A DNA stretch of 64,000 bases from Cucumis sativus (taxonomy: Eukaryota > Streptophyta > Magnoliopsida > Cucurbitales > Cucurbitaceae): positions 31,652,408-31,716,407 of the forward strand of contig NC_026657.2 in assembly GCF_000004075.3 (NCBI RefSeq), given 5' to 3'. The number at the start of each line of letters is the position of its first letter. Within the stretch, counting starts at the first letter, position 1. Made by a program: the position numbers and the translations under genes. Shown here in pieces: positions 1 to 13,119 of this stretch. Under the pieces are notes generated by a model, which saw only the letters and a list, made by a program, of their open reading frames with translations, ran no database searches and was not told where the DNA came from.

Positions 1-72
1 ATAAAGTATCATAGTTGTAAGAATTGATGCATATGTAGCTACAAAACTGTTCATTTTGGAGGTTAGGAACCT

Positions 73-661
73 TCACCTTACACCCAAAGATGAAAACTTG
101 AAAAAAGAAGGTGAAGAAATAATCCAGCTGTGATAAAAGGAACACTTCGGGTCTTGTGTGTGTGTGTGGAAAAATAAGAAAAGAGAAGAGAAACAATTAT
201 ACTTCTGGAATTCTTTTGTAGAGTAAAACAAAACATAAGCAGCGGACGACTTTACAACGTCTTCACTAACAGGGATAACCTGATCATCGTCGAAATCGTA
301 CCATTTACCGCCGTGCTGCAGGAAAAGATTGAGCAGTGTCAGAATAGAATAAGATTATTAAGATCATAATCAATTTGGATGAGGATCAGATTTCAAATCT
401 ACTTATCTCTTTTTACATCAGAGTCTTGGCCAATAGAGAACAGATTCAAGGGGGAAATTTTGTCTAAAACAAGTAAAATATTTGTATGCTTTTCAATTGT
501 GAAACATAAAGGCCATTAATGACACTATATTAGAAGCTTGAACTTTCTAAGTTGTCTTCGAGATGATGATTTTTTTGAGTAATAGGAAAACCACTTACAA
601 AAACATATGCAGTATAGTGACCTGCACCCATCCCTCCGTAGTGATTACTAACAGCATATAA
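73..661 (-). pseudogene. Ubiquitin-specific protease (UBP) 3'-end fragment
   Basis: Two minus-strand exons encode the catalytic His box and C-terminus of a C19-type deubiquitinase, which removes ubiquitin from proteins. The first, about 661-599, reads LYAVSNHYGGMGAGHYTAYV and ends at a good donor (GTAAGTGG). The second, 315-73, begins after TTTCCTGCAG, continues in frame with HGGKWYDFDDDQVIPVSED and AAYVLFY, and runs to a TGA at 75-73. The order GHYTAYV, WYDFDD, AYVLFY is diagnostic of the family and closest, from memory, to UBP8-like enzymes. The Cys box and everything N-terminal to the His box are missing: between 661 and the HST gene at 3180 I see no further coding sequence. The tail after AYVLFY (about 45 residues) does not look conserved. 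I read it as a truncated copy. A live gene with very distant exons is less likely, because it would have to span HST. Confidence 0.6.
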
Positions 662-1800
662 CATATAACGAATGCATTAAATAATGCACTTCTCTAGAAA
701 GATTTCTATTCAGTCCCCATATCACATAATGAATCCTAAAGGAAAATTGATGTGTGTTAGTCAACCCAAATCAGTTAAAGACTCCTGTGATATCTCACTA
801 ATCTAAAACCCTAAATCCAAATCTAGTAACAACCCTTTATCGTTAGAAGACTATATCAAAATTTTAAGAAAAAAAACCCTAGGTCCCTAAACGCATCCAA
901 ATTAGCATCAAAAGCTATACTTCTCTTCATTTATTTATCTTTTCAATGTTTCTAGTAGTTTTAATCACATTAAAAATAGATTTTAAAAATAAAAATAATT
1001 GTTTTAACATGTTTATTTAACCTTAGATATCTAATGTTAGACAATTTGATAGTAACTAAATATAACTGTTAGAGTTTCAATTTTAGTAGAATGTTGTGTT
1101 TCAGATAATTTCACATTTAAATGATTGAATAAAATGTTTTCCCATTAAAAAAAAACATATTTTACTTTTTACAAACAAATATTAATAAATAATCACATTT
1201 CTTTTCTATGTAAATATCTATCATGCACATAAGGCGATAATCTCATTCTTAGCACTTTCTTTTACTCTTTTGAAAATTGGTCCATAACCCAACGAGTGAT
1301 TATGAATATATACAACACTTCACTTCTACGACACCTTGCCAACCTTGATTGGCATATAGTACCTTGTGGTTACGATCAAATAGACAATAAAAATGTTAAA
1401 TCACACAATTTTCTTGAACTTTTAAATTTGTGTTAATGTTCTAAATTTTTAAAAGTTTGAAATATGCTCGTGATCTTAACAAAAAAAAAAAAAAGTTAAA
1501 AAGACCCTACCACTTGTTTTAAACTATTAAACTTTTGTTTAAAAAAAACTCATAACAATTTAAAAGTTTCATAAATACCCTTTTAACTTTAAAAAAGTTT
1601 AAAATATTCTCATATTCATACCAATTTTATCATTAACCACAATTTTAAGTTAAAACCATAAATTTATATTTATTTGATGAACACAACGAATTTCAATGGT
1701 TATTGTTTTGATTAACCTACAATTAATTGTCAAATAAAAAAACGATTTTGACTATTAAGAATAACACGGTGATAATTTGATAGATTTGTATTTGTAAGAT

Positions 1801-1924
1801 CTTTTCATTTGATAAATAATTGTTTTGGTATGTTTCAAGGATAATTTATTATTTTAAATTATCTTTTCATTCGATAAATAATTGTTTTGGTATGTTTGAA
1901 GGATAATTTATTATTTTAAATTTT
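1801..1924. repeat. Tandem duplication, 62-bp unit x2
   Basis: Two head-to-tail copies (1801-1862 and 1863-1924) share almost every base; the visible differences are CATTTGAT/CATTCGAT and TTTCAAGG/TTTGAAGG. The unit is A/T-rich and non-coding. Confidence 0.85.
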
Positions 1925-2598
1925 TATAAGATTTCTTACCATTTCACATTTTAACAAAATCTATTATATCAATGTTTGTCATATGGTGTGTGTGTGTTTT
2001 TTTTTTTTTTTGTTGATTTTTGAATTGTTTAATTTTTAAAACAATTCTTTAAAATAAAGGGAGGTTTGAAATTGGTTTAAAATAATGTTTATAAAAATGA
2101 GATCATGAAATAAATAATTTTAGAGAAAACACATCCAACTAGATTTTAGAATAAATGTCTATTTGATGTTTAATAAGAAAGCTCTCCCAAATATTTATTT
2201 TTTTCTTATGCTTTTTTCTATTCATTTTTAATATATATTTTTTCAATCCGATGTTTTTTTTTTTAATAATTTGAATATTTTTTCAATTGAGTTCGTATAC
2301 ATTTAAATATAGGAATTTGCAAATGTTATTCTCCCAACTAAATCTACGTCCCTTTAACATATGTGAAAGAAATAACGAGAACATCAATGTATAACATAAT
2401 CGTTTTGTTCGTGAAGTGAATTGAAGACGAATGAAAAACATGATCGAATTACACATTTTTTTGTCTAGTTGATACTACAATGTTTCAAAAGGAGTATTTA
2501 TCTTATTTATATGTTGTTGTTATAAATCAATTATTATTTTTGATACGTATGTATTTTAATTTTAAAATATTTGTGTTTTTAAAATTTACTTGTCTAAT

Positions 2599-2626
2599 TA
2601 ATATATATATATATATATATATATAT
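2599..2626. repeat. (AT)n microsatellite
   Basis: A run of about fourteen AT units within AT-rich spacer. Its length is likely to vary between individuals or assemblies. Confidence 0.85.
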
Positions 2627-3179
2627 TGAAGGATTATAGTTTCAAATAACTAAAAAATTAATAATTTAAAAGTAACATGAGATTAATTTTAAAACATATT
2701 TTAGAGAAAAAAAATTATAAACGTGGATATTTCTTATGAAATTATTTCATAATATTTAATAGTTTTTTTAAATGTAATTTGACATGAATATAAACACATT
2801 TTATCTATAAACATTTAAAAAGATCAAACTAAACAGGTAACTATTTAAATTTTAAATTTATTTTATAGAGAATGTTTTTTAAAAAGTGTGTTTTTTTTAA
2901 AAAATATTTTTTTCATAGGTAATTAAAAGAGTTTGCTAAAGTAGTACAGAATTTTATGATAATAGAGCAATATTACTCAAATGATAATAAAGTCCATTTG
3001 GAATTTTGAGTACGTGCAAACTAGAGGCTCGGAGCAATTTTGCCCCTACAATAAATGTTATCTTCCTCTTCCACTTCTTTCCGGTCTGATCCTCAGGTCC
3101 GATTCAATCGCAATTCTGGCTTGACTTTCTTCAACAATCTCATCTTCTCTCTTCCGCTCCAGCTCCGCTCTTTATCACC

Positions 3180-6100
3180 ATGGAGCATTCCATGTTTCAA
3201 TCCGTTTCTCTTCGAACTCCGGCTGTAAATTCCACGCTCAAGCCTTCTCTGCCTCACACTAAGCTTCTAGTTAGGCCCGCAGCAACTCCACCTTCAACTT
3301 TGCTCCCCAGTTTCACTTTGCATATGCAGCCGAGATGGCCGCGTAGCTGCAGGAGAAATGTTCTGACTAAATCGTGGAAACGACGAACTTCTATTCAGGT
3401 GTGTTTGGTTTTCTTAGTGATTGCTGCTTCTATTTGTGAATTGTAGCTTGTGATTTTCGTGTTTCTGTTGTTATGCTTGATGAATAACTAGTCTGTGAAT
3501 GATTGGAATCCGATTGTTGCACTTACATTGTGTTATGAACGTGGATGAAATGTTTTAATAGAGTTGAGAGCTAACTTTGGGGTTCAGAGGTGAAAACTTC
3601 CTCACTGCAAGTCTGCAGACGAAGTCTTGGTTAAATGGAGATGATTCCTTTGTTTGATCGAAGTTCAAATTTAAATTCAATAAAAATCTAATTATAATTT
3701 ATAAGTCCGATTAGTTAGGACCCTACGAACGCTTACTGTACAGTGTACACCAAATAGTTTGATGAAAATTTGGATTTACTGAACTAGTGAATCAGTGAGA
3801 TGAAATTATTCATCTCGAAAATGTTAATACACTTACTGAACAACGTGTACTCCAAATGCAAGTTTATCATCAACCAATTTGAACATTCCCTAACTTTGAG
3901 AGGCTAAATTGAAAAATATTAATGCATAGAATACCAAACAAAAACTTCTTGAACAGTAGGGATCAAATTACAAAAATACCCGAACATTAGAGACCAAAAC
4001 ATATATTTAACCTCTTTTGTTTTAGTTTTCAATTGCAACCAACTTTTTGTATATTGGTCTAATTGGTAAGACTTAAGAGGCAATCTATGAATTTACGTAA
4101 TTTGTTGGATAGATAGAGCAAATAAATAAAAACAGGGGAAAAAGAGGCTGGTGTTTGTGCTAAAATCTTTACCTTTTATTGCTGTTCTCTTCATAACGAC
4201 ATATTTCAATCCTCAACTTTGTCCTACTTAGTAATTCAAAATTATACTCAGACTATATCTGTCCATGCCATTGATGTTATATAGTGGGTGCTGCCAGGCC
4301 TGCACTCAAGTTGGAGCTGCAGGACCTGATCCCCTAGTGAACAATATTTCAGCATTTAGAGATGCTTGCTGGAGGTTTTTAAGGCCCCATACGATACGTG
4401 GAACAGCTTTAGGATCTGTGTAAGTGGATATGCCAATGGATCAGAATAATACACTGCTTTATTGAGACTCCTTCTGGGATCGTCCAATATTTTCCTAACC
4501 ATTATAATTTTGATTCATTTTAACAGTTCGTTGGTGACTAGAGCATTGATTGAAAACTCACACCTGATAAAGTGGTCCTTGGTCTTCAAGGCTCTGTCTG
4601 GTCTTTTTGCTCTAATATGTGGAAATGGTTATATAGTCGGTATCAATCAGATTTATGATATTGGAATTGACAAGTATGTATATCCATATTTTTCCGTCAA
4701 TTAGTTTAAATTTGTTTGGTTTCACACTTAGATGTCAGTCTTACTTGGTTCCTCAATATTGAATCATTAAAGACAATAGGTGGATAGTACTCGAATCCAC
4801 AACTTAATATGTGGATATTTTGCACTCCCCACCCCCCTCCCCCCAGCATTTCTTCCATCCATTTAAACATCATGGGCCATTTCGAAGTCAATGCACACGA
4901 TAAACTGTATTTACCAGTGGCTCAATCTACCAGTAGAAGAGATGCTTCCTGATTATTTTGAGAACAAATGTTTAAATAACTATGCAGTTGTTGCATATAA
5001 ACTTCTCCTTTTTGTTTGATTTGCAGAGTCAACAAACCATATTTACCAATAGCTGCAGGAGATCTTTCAGTCAAATCTGCTTGGCTCTTGGTGATATTTT
5101 TTGCTGTTGCTGGTCTGTTAGTTGTCGGGTTGAACTTTGGGCCATTTATTACTTCTCTCTACAGTCTCGGTCTTTTTCTTGGGACTATCTACTCTGTTCC
5201 TCCATTCAGAATGAAGAGATTTCCTGTTGCAGCATTTCTTATAATTGCCACAGTACATCAATTTCTCTTTCATTGAAACTTCAACTTCAATCTATGTCAT
5301 GCAGTCTTAATAATTATTATTGAAAATGTGCTGAAAATTAATAGTTGGAAAAGTTGATGAGTAAGAAGTTGTAAAAGTATGGCGTGCTTGCTTGCTACCT
5401 AAAATTGAGCTACATGCTATTTGAAAAGTAGACCTTCCACTTCATGAAGTATCATTGTTTAAATATTTCCATAAAGTTAATAGCCAAGTCAAACTCCTTT
5501 TTTCAGAAAATGGTTTTTTAGAAAGAAACTTCAAACATGTCACACTGCATTCAGATGTGTCCAATTTTATACAATTCTTGGTAAGTTGAAAGAACTATTA
5601 TTTTGTTACGGTTCTAAGAATTTCCATTCTAGTTCAGAAATTGATTTTGAAAATTCTGGTTTAGTAGTTTAGTTAGTGTGGAGCACAGGAGCTATCTTAT
5701 AAACCCTTAACGTGATTATAATGTGCATTTCAAATATCCTTTCCCCGAAGAACTAAAGATATGAGCATCTCATCTGGTTGGCATGTGCTTTTGTTGACAC
5801 TATGGATGATAATTCAAATCTTAATTCTGCAGGTGCGAGGTTTTCTTCTTAATTTTGGTGTCTATTATGCAACTAGAGCTGCTCTTGGACTTACATTTGA
5901 GTGGAGGTTAGCCACCATTAATGATTCTTTATGCATTTGAGTTGGATGGAATCAGGATGTAGATATATTGCCCCTACTTTAAATTGATTATTCTAGGAAA
6001 TTTGAATACAGGAGTTGTGAGTGCTTAACAGAATCACATTTATTTCGAGAATGGCTAAAGTTTGTGTATTCAACCTAAACTTTGTACACGTCGTGGAAGA

Positions 6101-7970
6101 GGTGTATATATTTTTTTAAGTGAGAAAATAAAATTTTATTGAAAAAATTAAAGTTAAAAAAAGATCAATAAACAAGTCCTTCAAAAGCGGTCTATCCAAT
6201 TACAAAAAATGACTCCAAAGTCCAATCTAACAAGTTAAAATTTTGCTCATAATTAGAAAAGGTTGTGTAACCTCGTATTTAAAAAAGAAGGGAAAAAGAA
6301 AAGGGACATATAATCGATGCACACAGGAGGCATTAGACCTAACAACCTCCCAAACTTCCTCACAGGATCTCGCTCTCCCCTTCACAAATCTAGCTGGAGC
6401 ACAAAATTTAGCCTGCTCTGTTGAATGTTTGTGATTGTTTAATGAACTTCAATAAACTAGTCTGACAAACTAGGGTATTGCCTCTATTTGGGGTCTAAGT
6501 TATAGAAATAGCAGAATGTAGTGATTTGCATCCAACGTTCTAAACAAACACATGGTCTGATACCATAAAGTAATGGTCTGGGCATCGTATACCAGATTGG
6601 TGACCTTTTATAGAAAACCAAAATTACATACACCATAGGTTGGTCTGGGCTCATTTGTTTAGGACCCAAAGCTCTTGTAAGATTGCTTTTGATCAAAGTA
6701 TCGCTGGTAGTTGCTTACTGGTGATATCGGAACTTGGAACAAACATAGTTTGTATAAATAGAGTCACGGGGTTAGTTTCTGCATTAGTTATTTATTTTTT
6801 TAAGCTCTAGTTGCCTTTTTTTTCACTTGCACTTAATCAGGCTCAAAAAATCATCGTAGATTTTTACATGTGGACACTAAATCTTTTGCAGCTCACCTGT
6901 GGCTTTCATTACCACGTTTGTGACCCTGTTCGCTTTAGTGATTGCCATAACAAAAGATCTTCCAGATGTGGAGGGAGATCGCAAGTAAGATTCTCAAACT
7001 ACTTCCATGTGACAACTTCTTTAGTTGAAGCAATCTTGTTTCCGCAATCTTTTTCCTTCCCAAGGAAGATTACTTTTTTTACCGTTTCTTCTATTTATTT
7101 TTCTTGGGCACTGATTTCTCAGCATGCTTCAATTTTTCGAACTCCATAAGTATCATCTCAATTGTTTTAGGAAGTGTATGCTATGCAATTATCATGATGT
7201 CATCTGAATGAGCATTGTAATAAAGGTTTCAGATATCAACCTTGGCAACAAAGCTTGGAGTTAGAAATATTTCATTTCTTGGTTCTGGACTTCTGCTGTT
7301 AAATTATGTTGCTGCTATAGCAGCTGCTATATACATGCCTCAGGTCCGTATGGTGCTTCAACTACAAATACTTTTGCACGTTTCATGAAGTAAATTTGCC
7401 AAATTTGATTCTTACAGGCTTTTAACCGTTTCATAATGATCCCTGTTCATGCAATCTTGGCATTGTCCCTGATTTTCCAGGTTTATTTCTTGCATTACTC
7501 TCTCACAAACCACAGATGAAAGTGCTATTTATTCCTATTTTACTTGTCTTTGTTAGATTCAACTTTAAATATTTACAATGATGTGCATTTTCTATTCTTG
7601 ATATTAGTCCGTGTTATACTAATCAAGAACTAGAGTGACCCTGTTCTTTGACCCAAAACTTACGTAAATCTTGTTTCTTTTGATTCTCAGTCATGGTTGT
7701 TGGAGAGAGCAAATTATTCTCAGGTAAGTTCCAGTTCTGGTTGCCAAATGATATTTGTGAAACTTCTCATGTTAGGAACTACTATGAAAGTATTTTTCTT
7801 TACATGTTATTCACTTTAAAGTGAGCAACTAAGGCAAGTTGTTTTCCAACAACAAAAAGTATGGAGCCTAATAATTAATTTAATTTGTTTTGCAGGAAGC
7901 AATTTCGACATTTTATCGGTTTATATGGAATCTCTTTTATGCTGAGTATATCATATTTCCTTTGATCTAG
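3180..7970 (+). CDS. HST: Homogentisate solanesyltransferase, chloroplastic (10 exons)
   Basis: Transfers a solanesyl chain to homogentisate with decarboxylation, the committed step of plastoquinone-9 synthesis in the plastid envelope (UbiA prenyltransferase family, relative of VTE2/HPT). Exons by splice consensus and frame: 3180-3398, 4298-4419, 4527-4673, 5027-5252, 5833-5906, 6892-6984, 7226-7343, 7418-7480, 7691-7723, 7896-7970; 1170 bases, 389 residues, close to the roughly 386 of the Arabidopsis enzyme. The first exon is Ser/Arg-rich and acid-poor, as in a transit peptide. [15 protein letters not shown] precedes the membrane core. The two Mg-prenyl diphosphate motifs are intact: NQIYDIGID at residues 154-162 and DLPDVEGD at 285-292. 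Several hydrophobic helices follow, and the protein ends [12 protein letters not shown] then a short hydrophobic tail. All introns are GT-AG. The ATG lies in CACCATGGAG, a good plant start context. Intron 5 holds retroelement-like sequence. The HST assignment over HPT is firm because of the near-identical middle region. Confidence 0.95.
6110..6440 (-). mobile_element. LINE-like retroposon tail in HST intron 5
   Basis: On the minus strand a frame reads [14 protein letters not shown], resembling the C-terminal segment repeated in other remnants of this window (WEVARFNASLCAFVT near 29740, EVWSLVR near 33765). It is followed by a T/A-rich tail resembling a retroposon 3' end. Stops and frameshifts make it a dead fragment. 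Nearby at 6551-6562, GTCTGATACCA resembles the complement of the tRNA-Met primer site of Ty1/copia-type elements. Family assignment is tentative. Confidence 0.4.
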
Positions 7971-8871
7971 TGGAACATTCTTAACCTTATATTCATTTAT
8001 GATCTTTTTGTGGGTGCGTGAGATTTAGAAAGCAAGGATGAGTTCAATTTGTCAACTTGTATATATTGCCATTATAGAATCATGTTGTATTATCATCTAA
8101 TGAATTCCAGTTATATCAATCGGATTCTTTTTTCCTCTCCTTTTTGTTTGTTGGGGAATTTTAACAATTAGATTCCATGTAATGGTTGTAAAACTTGCAA
8201 CTATGGCCGTATTCTGTAATCTTTGTTGTGCATTATTATTTATCCTGTGTGAGCAAGACAGGAAAGACAAAACAAGTAATATGAACGGAGAGGAAACTTT
8301 CATTATTTCAGGATTTGGGTATGTATGTATTATGTAGGGCAGAAGTTCTTGTACAACAAATGTCAGACCTTCAAACTTCATCTCCTGTCATACCTCCAAT
8401 CTCCATCCCCTTTCACTCGTTATGGAACAGGATTTTACAAATTAAGAATAGAGGATACGGGTTCTCCTCAGTTAGGTGAATAGGCCAGGTACCATTTTTT
8501 TAAACTTGAATTTGTCAAACAATTTGAATCATTTTTATTGTGTAATTTGCCTTAATTTTTATTATTGTTGAACTAGGTAATATATCATGTTCTAATGGCA
8601 TCCATTTAGGTAGTTTAGAGACCAAGTTAACTCTGTTAGTCATGTAAACAGAATACTCTCTTTAGCAAATATGAGATGATGATGATAATACCTCTTCTTG
8701 AAAAGAGTCTCTGCATCTATGTATATTAGTAGGCAATGAAAGCATGCAAAAGCTTTTCATCCTTCAGTCCATTTTGAAGCCTAAAGAAGCACATTAACTA
8801 TGTATATTTCATCTTTTCTATCCAGTAATTGCAGAGAAATACGTGTGTTACACGTGTTTGTTATTTATATT
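7971..8871. other. Convergent intergenic region (HST and IQM 3' ends)
   Basis: About 0.9 kb between the HST stop and the IQM stop. It should contain the 3' UTRs and polyadenylation regions of both genes. No other coding sequence or structured RNA is evident. Confidence 0.6.
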
Positions 8872-11800
8872 CTAATTACACTCAGCCGGAGGTGTTGGAG
8901 TTTGAGGCAGTACCAGGCATTTTGAAGCAAGCGGACTTCTGGCTGTGCTTGTGTCTTTACATGAACATGGAGTTGAAGCCATGGAGCCAATTCGAGACTG
9001 GGTCCGAGAATGAGAAGCATGAACAACTCTACCTCTGGGAGACAAGTGAGCTTGCTCTAATACCTTGTTCTGAAGCTCTTGAGGGTAATCTCTCATGCAA
9101 CCAATACGAGGTCCAGCTCCAGTTGTCCATCTGCTTGATAATTGTTTTGCCAACTGATATGATTTCATTTCTTTATGTGATACAATTCGTCTTAAGATAT
9201 TCTCCTTCGGGATTGGTTGCTCATCGTTTTCTTCTTCATCTTCATCAAATAGGTTTGATTTAGGAACCATGAATTCTTCTTCCGATAAAAATAATTCTTC
9301 AGCTGTTTCATAGCCGTCGTCAGATGGAGAATCTGGAATGAGAACTCTACAACTAGCTGGAAGCGTCTCCTTCTTGAATATGTCAAACACATTGCTTCTT
9401 TCTGGTATTTGAAGGTTAGTTATCTTTGAGCGTAATCCTCTGGATAATCTTGATATTCTTTGGTTCGGAGTCTCTGCATGACTAGAGAGAAGACTTGATG
9501 GATTATTCTCGTCGATTGTGTCTATTGTATCTATTTCTCCAATATGGTCTTCAGAATCTTCTTGAAGGCTGGTGAATTTGTCCTTGCTGAGGCGTTCTTC
9601 TTCTTCATATGGGCTTTTCTGAGTATATATCATAGGCGCACAGAATTTGGATCAGCAGTTATAATCACCAGAAAGAAGTTTACTTTATTACATTATATAC
9701 ATAATCAGAGGTTTGTTTGTTTCTTTAACCAAATATAAATGTACGGGTCTTTTGCTCGTTTTACCTCAACATCAGTTAGATCCACATTGTTTTCCATTAG
9801 GAAAGACATGAATTCGAGAAAATTTTCCTCTGTAGGAAGATAATGGCCACTGTGAGGCCAAACTGCCTATAAGTCAAGGGAAAAAGAGACAAAGGAAATA
9901 CAGCACGTTAGGTTAGATAATCAAAAGGAATTTTGAAAACTTTAAAAACACTTAAAATAGTATTTAAAAAGTACTTTATAAACAATAAGGCATTGCATTC
10001 CTATCTCTATCTTTATTAATGATCCTAACCTTTAGAATACCATCTTCCACCACCAATCTACCAGCAGCTAAAGTGGCTCCACCAGCCAAGAAACTTGAAT
10101 GTTGAAATGTGCCCTTTTTCTTCAGCCCAACATACAAAGTTTTTGATGTGCTCAATACAAAGATCCATTTAGCATCTCTTGGTCCTCCTGTTGTGTGAAG
10201 AAGTTTCCCACTATACCTGTACAAAAACTTCCCATTTTCTACCACAACTTCATAGGCCTTCCTTTCTATCTGCGTACACGACAATTGAGAACATGTTTAA
10301 GAAGTGGAAAAATAAAACCCAACCAAATTGAGCTTTTAATGTATGTATCATTTTATGTGTCGCAGTGATATCTCAGAGGATGGATGGGCTTACAGGACCA
10401 AGATATTTGATACATTGTTGGTGAAGCTTATATCTGGGACATCTCTCAAGGTTCACCTCTTTCCCTTCTCCTATATCAAGCCTGATATCAAGAGAATTGT
10501 TAGAGTTATTGATATTTATTTTCTTTTGTTAAGCATATTTAGAATTTAGACACCCATTTTATCTTACCAATAGAAAAAGGGCTGTTTGCTATCACAGTGG
10601 AGCCATTTGACGTAGTAAAATTGAAGATTATGGCCATACCGATGTCGAGGATCGATCTGTTTATGAGAAAGAAATAATGTCACTAAAAAGACAACTTTAT
10701 AGTCTGATTGTAGTCATGTCGAGAGGGACTTACTGCCTCGAGCCAATGCTGCAAAGCAAGTTTCCTTGCTTTTTCATCCTTTGACAAACCTTTCCCTACC
10801 TACGGAAGACGTTTGTGTTAGGAATGCCTATAGAGATTGAATATATTATAGTTTTAAAGCTTTTGGATCCATCGGTGATTTCACCTGATCACAAAGTAAG
10901 CAAGAATGGGTTTACAAACCCAAAAAATAAAGTGGAGTAGACCCTACTTAAGGTATAGGCAAATTACATGATAGATAGCCTAACTAACTTTAGAATGTAA
11001 AATATCAATCAAATATTTTATAATTTTCATTTTTCTGTTAAGGTACAAATTAATATTTCATTAATATAGTTTTTTCTATTGAAAATTTGGATAATTATTT
11101 AATTTTTAATTCTCTTGTAAAAAAATCCGTAAAGCAAATGCTCATGAAAAAGAAAAGAAAAGGAAAGCCTATTATGTTTTTCAATTTTACCTTTTTCCTT
11201 TTCAAATATATGTACTTTTGATTTTCCTTAAAAGTAAATCACTTTGAAACTATTGCAGGATCGGAAGGTGGATGATCCAACCATCATACCGTAATAATTC
11301 TTGAACCTCTCCCTCTTACTTGCTTTTAATACTTTTAGGCCTCCACGGAGGTGTTATTCATTTGCATACTATAAATCAAATACTTTCTAAAACTTAAAAC
11401 TATAGGTCCAATGATCCATAAGAACCGAAGCAACAAATAATGTTTTTTGTTTTAGATTTTTAGTTACCTTAGCAGCCCTGGTTCTAGCCCTTGACCACCG
11501 TGAAATCGCGGTCTCTGGTTTTTCAATATCAAAGAATGATATTGAACTTCGCTTGAGTTCGGCAAAATCCAACAGCTTCCACCTATTAAGTGATGATTTA
11601 GGAAAAGAAAACTCCAAATCTTTACCACTCCTGCTCTTGAAAGGGTAGATTGACATGAACATGTTTAAAATTTTGAAGAGAGTACAAACGAATTTGGACA
11701 CAAACCATCTTTGTTCCACAAGAACAGCACAATCTGCCAACTGTCTCCTTGTTCTAAAGCTCTTGTACACTTTCTGTAGCCTCAATGCAGCACTATAGTG

Positions 11801-12172
11801 TTGGTGCCGTGGTTCTGAATATCTCGGTGTCGAGTACTTATGTGGCGACGAAAAATGTTCATGCCTACATTGATCACAATTCTTAGACCCTACCGATATC
11901 CCAAACTCACTATTTTCCATCTCTGCACATGGAGTTTTGAATGAATTGACGGTCTCCAATTCCCTTGTTCTTGTGGTAATTGGACGTTCTAATCTGATGC
12001 GGTGAGAACCGAAGGATTTTAATATCGTTGGCTCTGAATCTCTTCCATTGAAACTAACAGAACGTAATGGATTCCTCATCTCTCCATCTTGAAAACTAAT
12101 AGATCTAACAAGAACAGCATCAAAATCCAAATCTTCAAAATCTCCCAATGGACATGAAAACAGTTGCCCCAT
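8872..12172 (-). CDS. IQM: IQ-motif calmodulin-binding protein, IQM1/IQM2-like (8 exons)
   Basis: Plant IQM proteins bind calmodulin independently of calcium and act in stress, stomatal and hormone responses. Minus-strand exons: 12172-11706, 11582-11468, 10799-10734, 10656-10568, 10481-10394, 10269-10030, 9866-9765, 9618-8872; 1914 bases, 637 residues. The start [10 protein letters not shown] matches the family's MG-x-SFSCP N-terminus. The IQ motif lies around residues 128-150 ([20 protein letters not shown]). The conserved core follows: [87 protein letters not shown]. The last exon carries an acidic stretch ([18 protein letters not shown]) and, near residues 530-585, the tail block [16 protein letters not shown] that is kept in longer IQMs. 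A plausible 5'-UTR intron acceptor lies near 12289. All splice junctions keep frame. Which IQM paralogue it matches is less certain than the family. Confidence 0.94.
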
Positions 12173-12863
12173 TCTTCCTTCCTTAATTTTTTTTATTATA
12201 TTTTTATATTTTTATATTTTCCTTTTCCTATCCAAAATTTCTCACTTCAATCCCAAATCACCCAGACCAATAGGGTCTCGATTTCCTGTAACATCAAAAC
12301 AAGAAACACAGTAATTAAACATTGCTATATTTTATCAAGCTATGTTCATGACTTTCATCTATCGATCAAGAGACACTCCATGCTTAAAAATAATAATAAT
12401 AATAGAAAATAAATATGAACTGATCTTATATACTGCAACTACTTTGTTCATATTTGAGAATTATTTGTTTTTTTTCTCTTCAATATCAGCTTATAAAACT
12501 ACTACTACTTCCCCTGTTCCTACCTTACCTACTTTTCCAAAGTTTGAAAACTAAAAAAAAAAAAAAACTATAAAACTAAACTTAATATATATATATATAT
12601 ATTGGTTTAGAATTCATAGGGCTCATTCAAAAAATGCTACTTTCAAATGTAGTAAAATAAACAAAACAAAACAAAAATATTTACCAAATATAGTAAAATA
12701 TAACAATCTATCTCGGTCGTTGATATTTTATTATATTTATAAATATTTTTAGAAGTTTTGTTATTTAAAATGATTTTTTTTAAAAAAATGAGAACCTTAT
12801 AAAAAAAACTTGAGGAAAAACCAAAAACTAAAGAAAATGGTATCTAACATGATCAAGCCTTAA

Positions 12864-13119
12864 GGGTTGTTTGGAGAACAATAATGAGATGAGTTTGGAT
12901 TGTAATTTAATCCAAAAGCCCATGGTTGGTTTGAGTGTTTTAGGCTTGATATGTAATACTGTGACATTTCCAACCAAAATCTCTTTTCTACCGTTTTACC
13001 CTTCACGACACTTCACGATCTCGTCCTTATTCCTCAAGCATCCCTTCGCCCTTAAAGTTCCAGTAATCTGATTACATCTTGGCTCTCAGGACACCCAAAA
13101 CATCCCCTCCAAACACCCC
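12864..13119. mobile_element. Tourist-like MITE (PIF/Harbinger type)
   Basis: A 256-bp non-coding segment starts GGGTTGTTTGGAG and ends CTCCAAACACCCC, so the ends form an imperfect terminal inverted repeat. It is flanked on both sides by TAA (12861-12863 and 13120-13122), the 3-base target duplication expected of PIF/Harbinger elements. There is no transposase inside, so it would move only with help from an autonomous relative. The call rests on ends plus target duplication. Confidence 0.65.

Larger units (their letters stand above)
662..3179. other. AT-rich spacer and HST upstream region
   Basis: No coding exon is visible. The stretch holds a 62-base tandem duplication (1801-1924), homopolymer A/T tracts, an (AT)n run near 2599-2626 and, from about 3000, a less AT-rich segment with pyrimidine-rich sequence that is probably the HST promoter and 5' leader. 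No convincing TATA box was placed. Confidence 0.5.

Noticed and set aside
8829..9263. 144-codon plus-strand ORF
   Set aside because: Antisense shadow of the last IQM exon, whose minus-strand frame matches the family.
12871..13071. 66-codon plus-strand ORF
   Set aside because: It lies inside the MITE and has no recognised homology; a chance frame.
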